A stretch of 64,000 nt of DNA from Diadophis punctatus similis (lineage: Eukaryota; Chordata; Lepidosauria; Squamata; Dipsadidae), in NCBI GenBank assembly GCA_023053685.1, contig JALIGW010000032.1, forward strand, positions 6,143,720 to 6,207,719, written 5' to 3'. Below the pieces are notes generated by a model that was not told where the DNA came from, did not search any database, and saw nothing but the letters and a program-made list of their open reading frames with translations. Below are positions 43,326-55,135 of this stretch, in pieces. Both the position numbers and the translations under genes were made by a program. The number at the start of each line of letters is the position of its first letter. Within the stretch, counting starts at the first letter, position 1.

Positions 43326-43738
43326 TTAACAAATTAACAGATTAACAGAGTTGGAAGGGACCTTGTAGGTCATCTAGTCCAAACCCCCCCCCCCGCCCAA
43401 GCAGGAGACCCTACACCATTTCTGACAGATGGCTGTCCATCTGCCTCTTCTTGAAAGCCTCCAGTGATGAAGCTCCCACAACTTCCGAAGGCAACTTCTG
43501 TTCTATTGGTTGATTGTTCTCACTGTCAGAAAATTCCTCCTTATTTCTAGGTTGCTTCTCTCCTTGTTCAGTTTCCATCCATTCTTCCTTGTCTGGCCTT
43601 CAGGTCTTTGGAGAATAGCTTGACCCCCTCCTCTCTGTGGCAGCCCCTCAAATATTGGAAGGCTGCTATCCTGTCTCCCCTGGTCCTTCACTAGACTAGC
43701 CATGCCAGTTCCTGTAACCGTTCTTCATATGTTTTAGT

Positions 43739-44105
43739 CTACAGTCCAGGGGTGGGTTCAGACCGGTTCAGACTGGTTCATCCGAACCAGTATCGACGCG
43801 CTGGTGATGTCATGATGATGTCACCGAACCGGATCGGTCGGTGCCGGTCCATGGGCGCCACCATCTTTTTTTTCTTTTTTTTTTTTTCTTTTTTTTTTTT
43901 TTTTCTGAGCATGTGCAGAAGCCGAGTTCCGGCACTGTGCATGCGGTCGCCATCTTTTTTTTGGCTTTGTTTTTTGTCCCCGGATTTTTCATTACTGCGC
44001 ATGCGCGCATGTGTGAAGCGCGCCCACGCCCATGCAGCGCGCCCACGCGGCGTGGGAGGGAGCGAACCGGCAGCGAGGTAAATTGAAACCCACCCCGCTC
44101 CAGTC
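43739..44105. mobile_element. hAT MITE 1 inside CR1
   Basis: Element 43747-44097 (351 bp), CAGGGGTGGGTTCAGACCGG to TTGAAACCCACCCCG, flanked by CTACAGTC and CTCCAGTC (7 of 8). A poly-T stretch and GCGCATGCGCGC boxes lie inside. Confidence 0.88.
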
Positions 44106-44192
44106 CCCTAATCATCCTAATTGCTCTCCTCTGCACTTTTTCTCAACTTCTTTTTTATAGTGTGGTGACCAAAACTGGATGCAGTATTCTAG

Positions 44193-44422
44193 GTGTGGTC
44201 CAGTAGTGGGTTCTAAAACCCATTGCTACCGGTTCACAGAAGCGTCCTGGGCAGGTGGGCGGAGCGTCCCAGGTGGGTGGGCGGAGAATCCCAGGTGGGT
44301 GGGTGGAGCATCCCGGGAAGGTGGGTGGAGTGTCCCAGGTGGGTGGGCGGAGCCTCCTGCCACCGGCACTACTGGTTTGCAGTACCTGGCCAAACCGGGA
44401 GCAACCCACTGCTGTTGTGGTC
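44193..44422. mobile_element. hAT MITE 2 inside CR1
   Basis: Element 44201-44414 (214 bp), CAGTAGTGGGTTCTAAAACC to GAGCAACCCACTGCTG, flanked by GTGTGGTC and TTGTGGTC (7 of 8). The interior contains a ~15-bp GGTGGGTGGGCGGAG tandem repeat. Confidence 0.88.
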
Positions 44423-45402
44423 TAACTAAGGCAGCAGTTCTCAACCTGGGGGTCATGACCCCTTTGGGGGGTCCGAGCGACTGTTTCACAGGGGTTGCCT
44501 AAGGTGGGGTCCCTTGAGATCGTAATTGGGGGACTCCCCTGTACAGGCGTGCACGCTTCCTCCACAGCGGAGCACTCTGCACGCGCCCAGAGGGACTCTT
44601 TTTTTTTTAATTGAAAAAGTTTTATTAGTACAGAGTACAAACATTTTTTAATTTTTCTCCCCACCCCCACCCCCTTCCCTCCCCCCCTCCCCCCCGGACT
44701 TCCCAGAGAGAACACAGGGCATAATATCAGTAATTACAGAAGAAAAAAAAAAAAAAAAGGAAAAAACCCCTCAGCTCCAAATTACACATTGCTAGCGTCA
44801 TTAAATTTCTATATTTTATATTATTTCCCATATAATTCTAAAAAATAAAAAATTAAAATTAAAAATATATTAATTATATAATCTAGGTTATACAAAGGAA
44901 GGAAAACAGTTTCTCCCTCCTCCTTTCAATCACCTTTCTAGATCTATAAAAATTTTTTAAAATACTAAATCTTTAAAAAAAACGTTAATAATAATAATAA
45001 TCTCATAATTAACTAAAACCGAGAAAATTTTACATAGCTAATATCAAGATATTAAATAATAATACCTTTAAATTTCATCATAACAACATATTATTCTAAA
45101 GCAACTTATTAACTCAATTAAAACTAAAAAAGTATTACATGTCTACATATTAAATAATAAAACTTTTAAATTTCATCATAACATAATATTATTATACAAC
45201 GACTTTAATTCATAATAAAAAATATTAAGTGATAATACCTTTAAGTTTCTCATAATAACATTATTATACAACAACTTATTAGCTCAGATAAAAAATTATT
45301 ACATGTCTACATATTAAATATTAAAGCCTTTAAATTTCATCATAACCACATAATATTATTGTTCAACAACTTGTTAATTCATAATAAAAAGATATCCTTA
45401 AA

Positions 45403-45676
<274 letters not shown>

Positions 45677-45964
45677 GAAAAAATCTAAAGAAGAGAGAGA
45701 GAAAAACAAAAACCTAAGACAAATGGAAAAAAAAATCCTTCCTTTAAAACAATTTTTAAAATCTAATTGTAATAATTTAAAACTCAATAGTTTTAATTAG
45801 AAATTAAGAATTCCAATTCTTAAAAAATTATTAAAAAAAAAGAAAAAAGAAAAAAAAATTCTTTCCTTTTTAAAAAAAGAAAGAAAAAAGGAAGAAACAA
45901 CAAAAAAAAAGGAGAAGAAGAAAATACAATTATATTATCTCCATCCATCTAATACATATCAACA

Positions 45965-47068
45965 CTACTTCTCTTTATATCTTATTGGTTGCCTCCTTTT
46001 GTATCTTGATGATTTTGAATTTATCAGCTCCTCTTCCATCTGATCCCAATACTCCATCTCCTTTTTCACATCTTTCTGGCTCTGCGATTCACTTTGACTC
46101 TTTAAGATTATTTCATTTTGATCCAATAAGGATGACTTTTCCTCCTTGTCTTCTTCTACATTCATACGTTTTTCTTCTGGAATTTTAGATATATCAGCCT
46201 TTAAAATATTAACATAAAATTCGGTAGCTTTGTTTATCGTATTCAGCCGGTATCTTTTCTCCAAAAATTTCACCGTAACTCCTGTTGGTGCTTCCTATTT
46301 GTATTGTAAATTCAATCTTTTAAGTTCATCAATCAAAAAAGTAAATTCTTTTCTAGCTTTAAGCATTTTAAAGGGAATTTCTTTCCAAATCTTAAGTTCC
46401 TGACCATTCACCTGAAGATTATTCTTAAATGTCGCCTGAATAATTCTGTTCCGTAAGACTCTTGTAGTAAAATATATAACAACGTCCCTTGGTAAATGTT
46501 TTTGTTTTGCATGCCACGAATTGACCCTGTATATCTTTTCAATTTGTGTAGCCAGCTCATCTTTAGAAATTCCAGAAACCTGTACCAAGGCCTCAGTCAT
46601 TCTTCCCTTCAGATCATCATATAAACCTTCTTTCAACCCCCTTACTCTAATAGCAAATTGCGTTCTTCTAAACTGTGACATCAACACCTCTGTTTCAAAA
46701 TTTGCAATATCCTTTTTAAATTTGTTTATATATTCCACCGAGGTTGCCAACGCTTGTTTATTTGTTTCAATACAGTCCTCCAAAAAATCAACATTTGTTG
46801 CTAAACCTTTGCAAACCTCTAACATGTCCATCCGTAGCTGCTTTTCCATATTCTTCAAAGCTTCCTGCATTTTATTTTCTATTTCAGTAATTTTTTGATT
46901 AAATTCCAAAATTAAGTCTTGTTTCATAATCTTTAAAGTATTTAATAAATTTTCCGATGTCAAAACTTGTGGAGGTGTTGATTCAGTAGCAAGTTGCATT
47001 TTAGAAGTATAAGCAGAGGGGTAAATAGACCTTTTATTCAAGGCAATCATTCCAGACTTTGAAGCCAT
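45965..47068 (-). pseudogene. L1 ORF1 protein, one nonsense codon
   Basis: 367 codons from MASKSGMIALNKRS. An N-terminal coiled coil (NTLKIMKQDLILEFNQKITE on to KNMEKQLRMD) precedes an RRM-like part (RTQFAIRVRGLKEGLYDD) and a C-terminal domain (HLPRDVVIYFTTRVLRNRII, MLKARKEFTFLIDELKRLN), the order of L1 ORF1p (transposase-22 family), a nucleic-acid chaperone that trimerises. A TAG at 46294-46292 (after LNLQYK) interrupts it; sequence then continues in frame for ~108 codons to the natural stop. Confidence 0.85.
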
Positions 47069-48285
47069 TGTTATAGTTCCAAAAAAATTGATCTGAAAAC
47101 ACCAAATCACTATCAGTTGTTATAATCCAAAATTGAGAGTCAAAAATAAAAGCCAGTTTTCAAATTCAAAAATTTCCCAAAGCCCAAAGGCCACAAACAG
47201 AACACAAATAACTTTCACTTCTTCTTTATTATACTTCCAAAAAGGTGCAAAGGAGAGTCAAATCTAAAAAAATTCTTGCAATTTCCAGGGCAAATAGTCT
47301 TTTGTAATTTATATTAGTAAAATTATTACTGTTATAATCCAAAGTCACGGAGCAGAGAATAAAAATCAATTTTCAAAATTTCCACAGGAGAAAAGCCAGA
47401 AAAAAAAATCAATCTTTCCAAACTTGAAACCATTTTTATATTTCCAGAGAAGTATAGAAAAAAGCCATAACTCTAAATAAAATTCTTTCCAATGTACAGG
47501 ATAGAGAGTTTTTTAATTTCCACAATCAGGAGACAGAGAAAAAAAAAATCAGTCTTCAAAGTTATAGTTTTCCATAAGAAAAAGAGCCACAAACAAACAA
47601 GGCAAAAATCAAATTCACTTCTCTTCCCAACTTCTTCAAAACGCCTTAAAAAGCCAGATCTCTAAAAAGATACTTTCCACTTTCCAAGGCAAATAATCCT
47701 TATTTTTGTCAATTATCAGAGAATATAAGAAGGACAGCCAGTTTTCAGTTTTCAGAACAAAGAGTTTCCATAAGAGAAAAAAAAACCACAAGCAAAACGG
47801 AAATCACTTTCACTTCTCCTCCTTCAAACGCCATATTGTTGCATATTAAATGTTACTTTGTTTCTTCAAATAGAAGTTAGCCGAGGGTTTAAAAAAAAGA
47901 AAAAAAAATCCATACTTGCCCAGCAAAGCCCCTGGTTCTCTCTGTCTGCTTCTTTAAATGCACAGAAAAAAAGTTTTATAAATCCTCTTCTAGAAGCAGC
48001 GGCGGCTTCTGCGTCTTGCTCCGCAAGAGCAGAGATTTCCAGGCTCCCAGAGCTAGGGGCAGGCTACCTGGGGAGCCTTCCCTTCGCGCCCCTGGATGGC
48101 TCCTAGGGCGCTAGGGGGGCTCTACCCCACTTGCCACGCTCTCCTCTCTCCCCTATGTCCGGGGCAGAGATATTCCGAGCCGCCAAACAGCTGTTCTGGC
48201 GGCCCGGCAGGGAGTCGGAAAGGCGTCCTGAAAGAAGAACGCCATCGGCGCCGAACACCAAACCGGAAGTCCACCCAGAGGGACT

Positions 48286-48688
48286 CTTGATCGCCAGCTG
48301 CAGAGCCCGCCTCTCTGTCGCATTGGCGGCCGTCCTTTTCTGCGGCAGAGGAAGAGCCCGAGTGGGCTTGCAAGGTGGGGCTTGGGCGGCTTGGGATCCT
48401 CCTGCCTTCCCTCCTGCTCGCTCGGCCACCTCTGCAGCTCCTCTCCGCCCCGGAGACAGCGCCTTTCCCTCCCCCACGCCCAGGGGGACCCTCTCCAAAG
48501 CCAGCCGTGCGCCCCAGGCACACCGTTGCGTACCTTGTAAACATTGCCGTAAGTGCCGGGGCCGGACGGCATAGCTGGGGCCAGCAGCGGCCAAGGTGTG
48601 GCAGTTTGGCGAGGGGACCATGAGCGCCTTGCGGGATGTCTCGCTGCGGGACCCACGGCTGCGCTACGAGCTCATCCAGCGCATCGGC
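48286..48688. pseudogene. Captured MAP4K-like kinase gene fragment, split and inverted
   Basis: Plus strand 48620-48688 reads MSALRDVSLRDPRL, then RYELIQRIG, like the N-terminus of MAP4K kinases just before the ATP loop. Minus strand 48572-48534 reads SGPGTYGNVYK, the Gly-rich loop, ending at a donor (AAG/GTACGC). A 194-bp intron (48533-48340) with acceptor CTCTTCCTCTGCCGCAG follows, then RRALQLAIK, a beta-3-like block with AIK lysine, to 48286. So exon 1, intron 1 and part of exon 2 are present, but the exon 1 halves lie in opposite orientation. Flanked on both sides by hAT sequence. MAP4K assignment rests on recalled family motifs; another STE20-group kinase is possible. Confidence 0.65.
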
Positions 48689-49108
48689 TAAATACAGAAG
48701 TAGACTTGTTGTGGAAGATGATATTCCTTGTGCTCTTGCAAAGACTGCCCCGAGAATTTCTGATCTGGCATAATTACATATTGTTTTTGTGATTAATCGC
48801 TATGCTTTAATTATGTTCAATTTGTAACAATGAAAATACATCCTGCATATTAGATATTTACATTACGATTCATAACAGTAGCAAAATTACAGTTATGAAG
48901 TAGCAATGAAAATAATTTTATGGTTGTGGGTCACCACAACATGAGGAACTGTATTAAGGAGTCACAGCATTAGAAAGGTTGAGACCCACTGAACGAAGGC
49001 TTTATAGAGTGGTATTAGTACCTCACTTGATCTTGATCGTATCCCTCTGTTAATGCAACTTAGGACTGCATTGGCTTTTTTGGCTGCCACTGCGCACTGC
49101 TATCATGA

Positions 49109-49255
49109 TGTCATCAGTGCTAGAAAGGAGTGGGGTTTGGAGTTATTTTTAATGTACAAGTGGCAGTGTTGGTGGGAGTGTGGCTTTTTTCCTTGGTCGT
49201 TCCTTGATTGTTGTTTTCTGGTTGCTTGTTTGTCTGGTGTGAATCCATATTTCTC
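49109..49255. repeat. Dispersed repeat fragment (CATGATGTCATCAGTGCTAG)
   Basis: Joins directly to the CR1 end; carries the ATCATCAGTGCTAG box shared with 43215 and 16670. Confidence 0.5.
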
Positions 49256-49500
49256 TGGGATTTTGTTTTTTGTACTGTCGTGCACGCTTTTTTTTTTGTA
49301 CCATCGTGCACGCTTTTTCACCCTCTGTGCATGCGCAGAAGGCTTTGCACATGCGCAGAGGGTTAAAAACAAGAGAATGGTGACGTCCGGGTGGGTGGGC
49401 GGAGCCTTGCGCTGCCGCTGCTACCAGTTCTCCGAACCACCAGTGGCTGCCACTACCGGTACACCCGAACTGGGCCGAACTGGTAGCATTTCATCCCTGC
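49256..49500. mobile_element. hAT MITE fragment, AACCGG family
   Basis: GTGCATGCGCAGAAGGCTTT, CACTACCGGTACACCCGAAC and CCGAACTGGTAGCATTTCAT resemble the interior and right part of 25911-26262. An internal GTACCATCGTGCACGC direct repeat is present. Confidence 0.6.
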
Positions 49501-50462
49501 TCCAGGCCCACAGTTCCACTGAAAGGAAGTCCTACCCCCCTTCAGGAGGTCTGGAGTCACATTTTCTGGTGCCTGATTCTGGGACAGAGCTCTCCAACTT
49601 GGTGTTCTCTGGCTCTGTTGGGTTCGAAACCCCACAATTCCACAATTGATTAGTGTAGCAATATTTGGTGCCCTCTATCTTTCCTCCAAGTCTTCAAATG
49701 GAGGCCCCTCTTTTTTTCAAGAAAGGGGTTTCCTCTGCCTTTTTTCCATCAAATTACTTCAGGTTTGAATATTCCCAAATATCAACCTGTGTGTCTTCCC
49801 TCTATCCCCATCTTATTGGCCTATCTGATCACGGGGGAGGGGGGCTTCTGCCCCAAAGCCCCCCCCCAAAAGCTGCTTTGGGGTCATTCTATGGGTTCAC
49901 TCATCACCCTGGAGCATAAACTAAACCGCTGGGTTTTGGCCCCTCTCTGAGCCCCCAAATAATCAGCCAGAGTTACAATTTGCCAGGGTCCCCCTCAACT
50001 CGCACATCCCGCCCCGAGATCATTTATCGAGCTGGTTAAACTTGAAGTGCAAACAGAGCTGGGAATTCATAATCCAAACAACCTTCCAATTGTGTTTATT
50101 AGCCCTGTTTTTGGCCTTTGCGGCAATTTATTATAAATTCATAAAATAAACTATAAAAATACAATGAAGAGCGGTCCATCGTGATAAAAATGAACCAGGG
50201 AGTGAGAAATCCAGATGGTGAAAACATCATAATTATGCAACTAATTAAATCCCAGGAAGGGAAGGAGGAGAGTGGGGGGCAGAGAGCTCCACTATTCAGG
50301 CATGGCCAAAAAGGTGGGGTGGGGGACTATTTGGGGGCTGCAGCCGAAGCAATGAAGGAGTTGAGCACCCAAGGAGAGAGAAGAGACCCTCCCACGACCA
50401 CCAGCAGGGCTGCTTGGAATCGCCCATCCTCAGCTCAGCATTCAGCAGCCTCAGGCCACAGT
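49501..50462. other. Unassigned sequence, possible conserved noncoding segment
   Basis: No repeat ends. The stretch ~49995-50245 is AT-rich, homopolymer-poor and contains TTTATTAGCCCTG, GCAATTTATTATAAATTC and TAATTATGCAACTAATTAAA, resembling homeodomain-site-rich noncoding DNA. Conservation cannot be judged from one sequence. Confidence 0.3.
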
Positions 50463-50463
50463 G

Positions 50464-50535
<72 letters not shown>

Positions 50536-50592
50536 AGGAGGAGGAGGAGGAGGAGGAGGAGGAGGAGGAGGAGGAGGTGGTGGTGGTGGTGG
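50463..50592. repeat. (GAT)/(GAG)/(GTG) compound trinucleotide array
   Basis: (GAT)15, (GAG)22 and (GTG)6 in series, attached to the 3' end of the BovB element. Confidence 0.95.
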
Positions 50593-50906
50593 TGATCCAT
50601 TCAGTTCTGTCTGACTCTTGGTGATTCCATGGGCCAGGTCTCATCACATCTTCCAATCTTGCACAACTTCTTTGAGTTGTTCTATGCTCCGGCTGGTGTC
50701 CACTTTCATGGTATCTAGCCACTGTGTTCCTTGGCATCTGGTTTCTTTTTACTGCTAACTCTTCCAAACATACCATATTTTTCGGAGTATAAGATGCACC
50801 GGAGTATAAGACGCAGCTTAGTTTTGGGGGAGGAAAATAGGGGGGGGGGAAATCTACCTACCAGGTATTCATCTGGCTAGCGTCCTTAGTCGCTATTAGT
50901 ACAATA

Positions 50907-52910
50907 CCAATGAAGAAGAAAAATAATAGGTCTCAAAAGAAACCAGCATGGCTGCATAAAGAACTCTCTGACAAATTGAAAGACAAACAGGACAAGTTTA
51001 AAAAGTGGAAAGAAGGGGAAATAACTAAGGTAGAATACCAGCAAATAGCCCGAGCCTGTAAAGATGAAGTGAGGAAAGCTAAGGCTCACAATGAACAAAG
51101 GCTTGTGACAAAAGTAAAAAGTAACAAAAAAGCTTCTTCCAACATATTAAAAACAAGAAAAAAGTCAAAGAAACAATTGGTCCATTACAGGGAGAAAGTG
51201 GCAAGAAGGTGACAAGCAACAGGGAGAAAGCAGAGCTACTTAACACGTATTTTGCATCTGTCTTTACACAAAGGGAAAAAACAGTCCAACCTATCAAAAA
51301 CAGCATCACAAAAAACATATTAGGAACACAAGTTAAAATAGGGAAGAAAATGGTAAAGGAACACCTGTCTACCCTAGACGAATTCAAATCACCAGGATCA
51401 GATGGATTACACCCCAAGGTTCTGAAGGAACTGGCAGATGAGATCTCAGAACCACTGAACTATATCTTTCAAAGATCCTGGAGCACCGGGGAACTGCCAG
51501 AGGACTGGAAAAGAGCTGATGTAGTTCCCATCTTCAAAAAAGGAAAAAAAACAGATCCAGGAAACTACAGACCTATCAGCCTGACCTCAATACCAGGGAA
51601 GATTCTGGAAAAGATAATCAAGCAACGAATCAATGAACACCTAGAAGCAAACAAAGTAATAACCAAAAGCCAACATGGGTTTGTCAAAAACAGATCATGC
51701 CAGACTAATCTTATTACATTCTTTGACAAAGTGACAAAATTAGTGGACCAGAGGAATGCTGTCGATGTGGTTTACTTGGACTTCAGTAAGGCATTTGATA
51801 AAGTAGACCATAACCTACTTCTAGATAAAGTAGAAAAATGTGGGATGGACAGCAACACCATCAGATGGATTCAAAACTGGCTAACCAACCACACTCAACG
51901 TGTAGTGCTCAATGGAACTGCATCTACATGGAGGGAAGTTTGCAGTGGAGTACCCCAAGGCTCTGTTTTAGGCCCAGTACTCTTCAACATCTTTATCAAT
52001 GACTTGGATGAGGGAATAGATGGGGAACTCATCAAATTTGCAGATGACACCAAACTGGCAGGAATAGCCAACTCTCCAGAAGATAGGCTCAAGATACAGA
52101 AGGATCTTGACAGACTTGAGCATTGGGCGCTATCAAACAAAATGAAATTCAATGGTGAAAAAAGTAAGGTTCTACATTTAGGCAAGAAAAACAAAATGCA
52201 CAGGTACAGTATATGTGGTACCTTGCTCAACAGTAGTAACTGTGAGAGGGATCTTGGAGTCCTAGTGGACAACCATTTAAATATGAGCCAGCAGTGTGCA
52301 GCAGCTGCCAAAAAAGCCAACACAGTTCTAGGCTGCATTAACAGAGGGATAGAATCAAGATCACGCGAAGTGTTAATACCACTTTATAATGCCTTGGTAA
52401 GGCCACACTTGGAATACTGCATTCAGTTTTGGTCGCCACGATGTAAAAAGGATGTTGAGACTCTGGAAAGAGTGCAGAGAAGAGCAACAAAGATGATTAG
52501 GGGACTGGAGGCTAAAACATATGAAGAACGGTTGCAGGAACTGGGTATGTCTAGTTTAATGAAAAGAAGGATCAGGGGAGACATGATAGCAGTGTTCCAA
52601 TATCTCAGGGGTTGCCACAAAGAAGAGGGAGTCAAACTATTCTCCAAAGCACCTGAAGGTAGAACATGAAGTAATGGGTGGAAACTAAACAAGGAGAGAA
52701 GTAACTTAGAACTAAGGAGAAATTTCCTGACAGTTAGGACAATTAATCAGTGGAACAGCTTGCCTCCAGAAGTTGTGAATGCTCCAACACTGGAAGTTTT
52801 TAAGAAGATGTTGGATAACCATTTGTCTGAAGTAGTGTAGGGTTTCCTGCCTAGGCAGGGGGTTGGACTAGAAGACCTCCAAGGTCCCTTCCAACTTTGT
52901 TGTTGTTATT
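50907..52910 (+). mobile_element. CR1 LINE, 2.0 kb, 5'-truncated, young
   Basis: Best-preserved CR1 of the window, containing most of the RT domain and the full 3' end (CTAGAAGACCTCCAAGGTCC) with a TTGTTGTTATTATTATTA tail. All shorter CR1 fragments here align to its last 200-500 bp. Confidence 0.92.
50910..52840 (+). pseudogene. CR1 ORF2 (reverse transcriptase), frameshift and one stop
   Basis: The linker region (KKPAWLHKELSDKLKDKQDK) shifts frame in an A-run near 51155 and continues in another frame from before 51209. RT blocks: SPGSDGLHPKVLKEL, NYRPISLTSIPGKILEKII, YLDFSKAFDKVDH (catalytic Asp), CSGVPQGSVLGPVLFNIFIN, IKFADDTKLAGI (FADD). The C-terminal part has [24 protein letters not shown] at 52667-52669 replaces an expected Arg codon; the natural end is at ~52840 after LDNHLSEVV. 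Endonuclease absent. Confidence 0.9.
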
Positions 52911-53469
52911 ATTATTATTAGTCTGTTCAGCTTCAGCACATTATTTTATCCTCTGGTTAGGGCTGAAAAAGCCTTTTTCAGAGGGAATAGGAATGAAAAC
53001 AAGCCTGCAAAGACTTAGGGCAGGAAAAACTGCTTCGGAGAGAGTAGGAATAAAAAAAATGCTGCAAGCCAGGAAGATTGTTAGCACCGCATTAGGGCTG
53101 AAAAGCACCGCTTTTTCAGAGGGAGTAGGAATGAAAACAAGCCTGCAAAGACTTAGGCCTGGAAAAAACCTTCTTCGGAGGGAATAGGAAGCCGGGAAGG
53201 TCGTTAGCACCTCGTTAGGGCTGGGGGGAAAAGCTTCAAAAAAGCTACATTTGAAGTATAAGACGCACCCAAATTTCCAGCCTCTTTTAGGGAGGAAAAA
53301 GGTGCGTTTTATACTCCGAAAAATACGGTAATTGATTTTTCCAGTGAATTCCTCCGCATGACATGGCCAAAATAAGTGAGATGCAGTTTTGTGGTCTTGT
53401 CTTCCAGTGACACGTCTAGTATTATGCGCTCCACTACTTGTTTGTTGGTCACCTTTGCTATCCAATAGA

Positions 53470-53850
53470 GTAAAAGAATAACAGAGTTGGAAGGGACCTT
53501 GGAGGTCTTCTAGTCCAACCCCCTGCTCAGGCAGGAGACCCTATGCCATTAAAAAGCTCCAGTGATGGAGCAACCACAACTTCTGTAGCTACGTTGTTCC
53601 ACTGATTGTTCTCACTTTCAGGAAATTCCTCCTTAGTTCCAGGTTGCTTCTCTTCTTCCTTAGTTTCCATCCGTTGCTTCTTGTCCTGCCTTGGAGAATA
53701 GGTGGACCCCATCTTCTTTGGGGCAGCCCCTCAAACATTGGAACACTGCTATCATGTCACCCGTTAGTCCTTCTTTTCATTAAACTAGAGATACTTAGAC
53801 CTGACTAGACTAGCCATACCCAATTCCTACAACCTTATTGCGGGCAATTA
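53470..53850 (-). mobile_element. CR1 3' fragment (antisense)
   Basis: GAGTTGGAAGGGACCTTGGA at the left, TTCATTAAACTAGA and CTAGCCATACCCAATTCCTA at the right. Confidence 0.85.
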
Positions 53851-54225
53851 ATTTTCCCAAGGGGCCATGTGAGAAACTGAGATTGTTGTGGAGGACGAAG
53901 CCAATGGAGCAGTGACATGCACATAGTACATATGAAAATTGAAAATAAAATAAAATAAAAGCAATGCAGTTATATTGTGTGCACGGCATAGACTTATTTA
54001 TATTTTACTTTTAATTTCCGATTGACCTCATGAAGGCCAGACAGGGACAGCCAAAGGACCAGATGTGGTCCAGGGGCCATAAAATGCTAAGGTCTGGTCA
54101 AGCCAGAAACCCCGTGGCATAGTTGGTTTGCCCACCAGAGTAGAGTCCAAATTTGCTCTCTCTTGGAGATTCCTGCCTGAACTGCCCTCTCTCTCTGTCT
54201 CTACGTTAGTGCTTCTCAACACGGG
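53851..54225. other. Probable old hAT debris
   Basis: TTTTCCCAAGGGGCCATGTG and GATGTGGTCCAGGGGCCAT resemble the interior of hAT elements with GGCC-rich ends, but no complete TIR is present. Confidence 0.35.
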
Positions 54226-54229
54226 ATTA

Positions 54230-54310
54230 CAGATTATCAGAGTTGGAAGGGACCTTGTAGGTCATCTAGTCCAACCCCTTGCCCAAGCAGGAGACCCTTC
54301 ACAAGCAAAT
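54230..54310 (-). mobile_element. CR1 3' tail (antisense)
   Basis: CAGAGTTGGAAGGGACCTTG and GTCCAACCCCTTGCCCAAGC. Confidence 0.8.
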
Positions 54311-54416
54311 CACAAGAGTTCCTGTCCAAACCCTACCTTCTAATTCAGCTGCTCCATATCTAGCATAGTTTTCAAGATGGTAAGTCAGAGCTTCTCAACC
54401 CGGGCAGCTTGAAGAT

Positions 54417-54582
54417 AGATCTATCTATCTGTCTGTCTGTCCGTCCGTCTAGCTATCTATCTATCTATCTATCTGTCCATCCATCCATCCATCCATCCAT
54501 CCATCCATCCATCCATCCATCCATCCATCCATCCATCCATCCATCCATCCATCCATCCATCCATCCATCCATCCATCCATCC

Positions 54583-54645
<63 letters not shown>

Positions 54646-54646
54646 A
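54417..54646. repeat. (ATCT)/(GTCT)/(ATCC) microsatellite
   Basis: (ATCC)~26 is framed by (ATCT)n blocks; interrupted only by GTCT/GTCC variants at the left. Confidence 0.97.
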
Positions 54647-55135
54647 TGGAGCCGTGGGGGCATAGTGGTCAGAATACAGTAATGCAGGCAAACTCTGCCC
54701 ACAACCAGGAGTTGGATCCTGACCAGCTCAAGGTTGACTCAGCCTTCCATCCTTCCAAATTTCGATAAAATGAGGGCCCAGATTGTTGGGGGCAACAGGC
54801 TGACTCTGTAAACCGCTTAGAGAGGGCTATATAACCCCAACCTTTCCAGCTTTGCGGGGGGGGAGGGGAGAAGGGATGGTTCCACACAAGCAGTGGGCAA
54901 GCAACACACACACACACACACACACACACGCCACTCACGCAAATGAAGGGTGTGCACACTCATCCGCTGCTCACCCAAGTGGGGCTGTGTGCGTGCATTT
55001 GCCCTGCACTTTCACGGCCCGGTTCCGAACAGCTCAAGGCCCGGCTGTGGGCCCCAGCCCGGAGGTTGAGGACTCCTGCTCTAAAGCCCTGTGGAGCGGT
55101 CTATAAGCCTCAGTGCAATTGCTGTCGCTATTCTT
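54647..55135 (+). mobile_element. tRNA-derived SINE split by a hAT MITE
   Basis: SINE 54647-54834 and 55079-55135 (CAGTGCAATTGCTGTCGCTA tail). The insert, 54835-55078, ends GGAGGTTGAGGACTCCTG, a hAT-type terminus; flanks CTATATAA and CTCTAAAG agree at 6 of 8. It contains (AC)n at 54903-54929. Confidence 0.7.

Larger units (their letters stand above)
50771..53330. mobile_element. CCGTATTTTTCGGAG TIR element with nested CR1
   Basis: Element 50773-53328, ends CCATATTTTTCGGAGTATAA and TATACTCCGAAAAATACGG, TA at both edges. Joining the flanks restores the BovB, so TA is the duplicated target. The right interior (52960-53240) has two ~75-bp direct repeats (GGGCTGAAAAGC, GAATGAAAACAAGCCTGCAA). A CR1 (50907-52910) occupies the middle. 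Confidence 0.85.
50593..53462 (-). mobile_element. RTE-BovB LINE 3' end split by a TIR element
   Basis: Minus strand 53462-53331 encodes LEDKTTKLHLTYFGHVMRR followed by NSLEKSI. After the insert, 50770-50593 continues with QWLDTMKVDTSR-like sequence and ends RPWNHQESDRTEWI, the classical BovB 3' terminus. The frame is decayed. Confidence 0.82.

Noticed and set aside
48096..48290. 5' part of the L1 as a promoter or exon of the captured kinase gene
   Set aside because: It lies outside the hAT sequence on the L1 side of the 15-bp target duplication and is L1 5' UTR.
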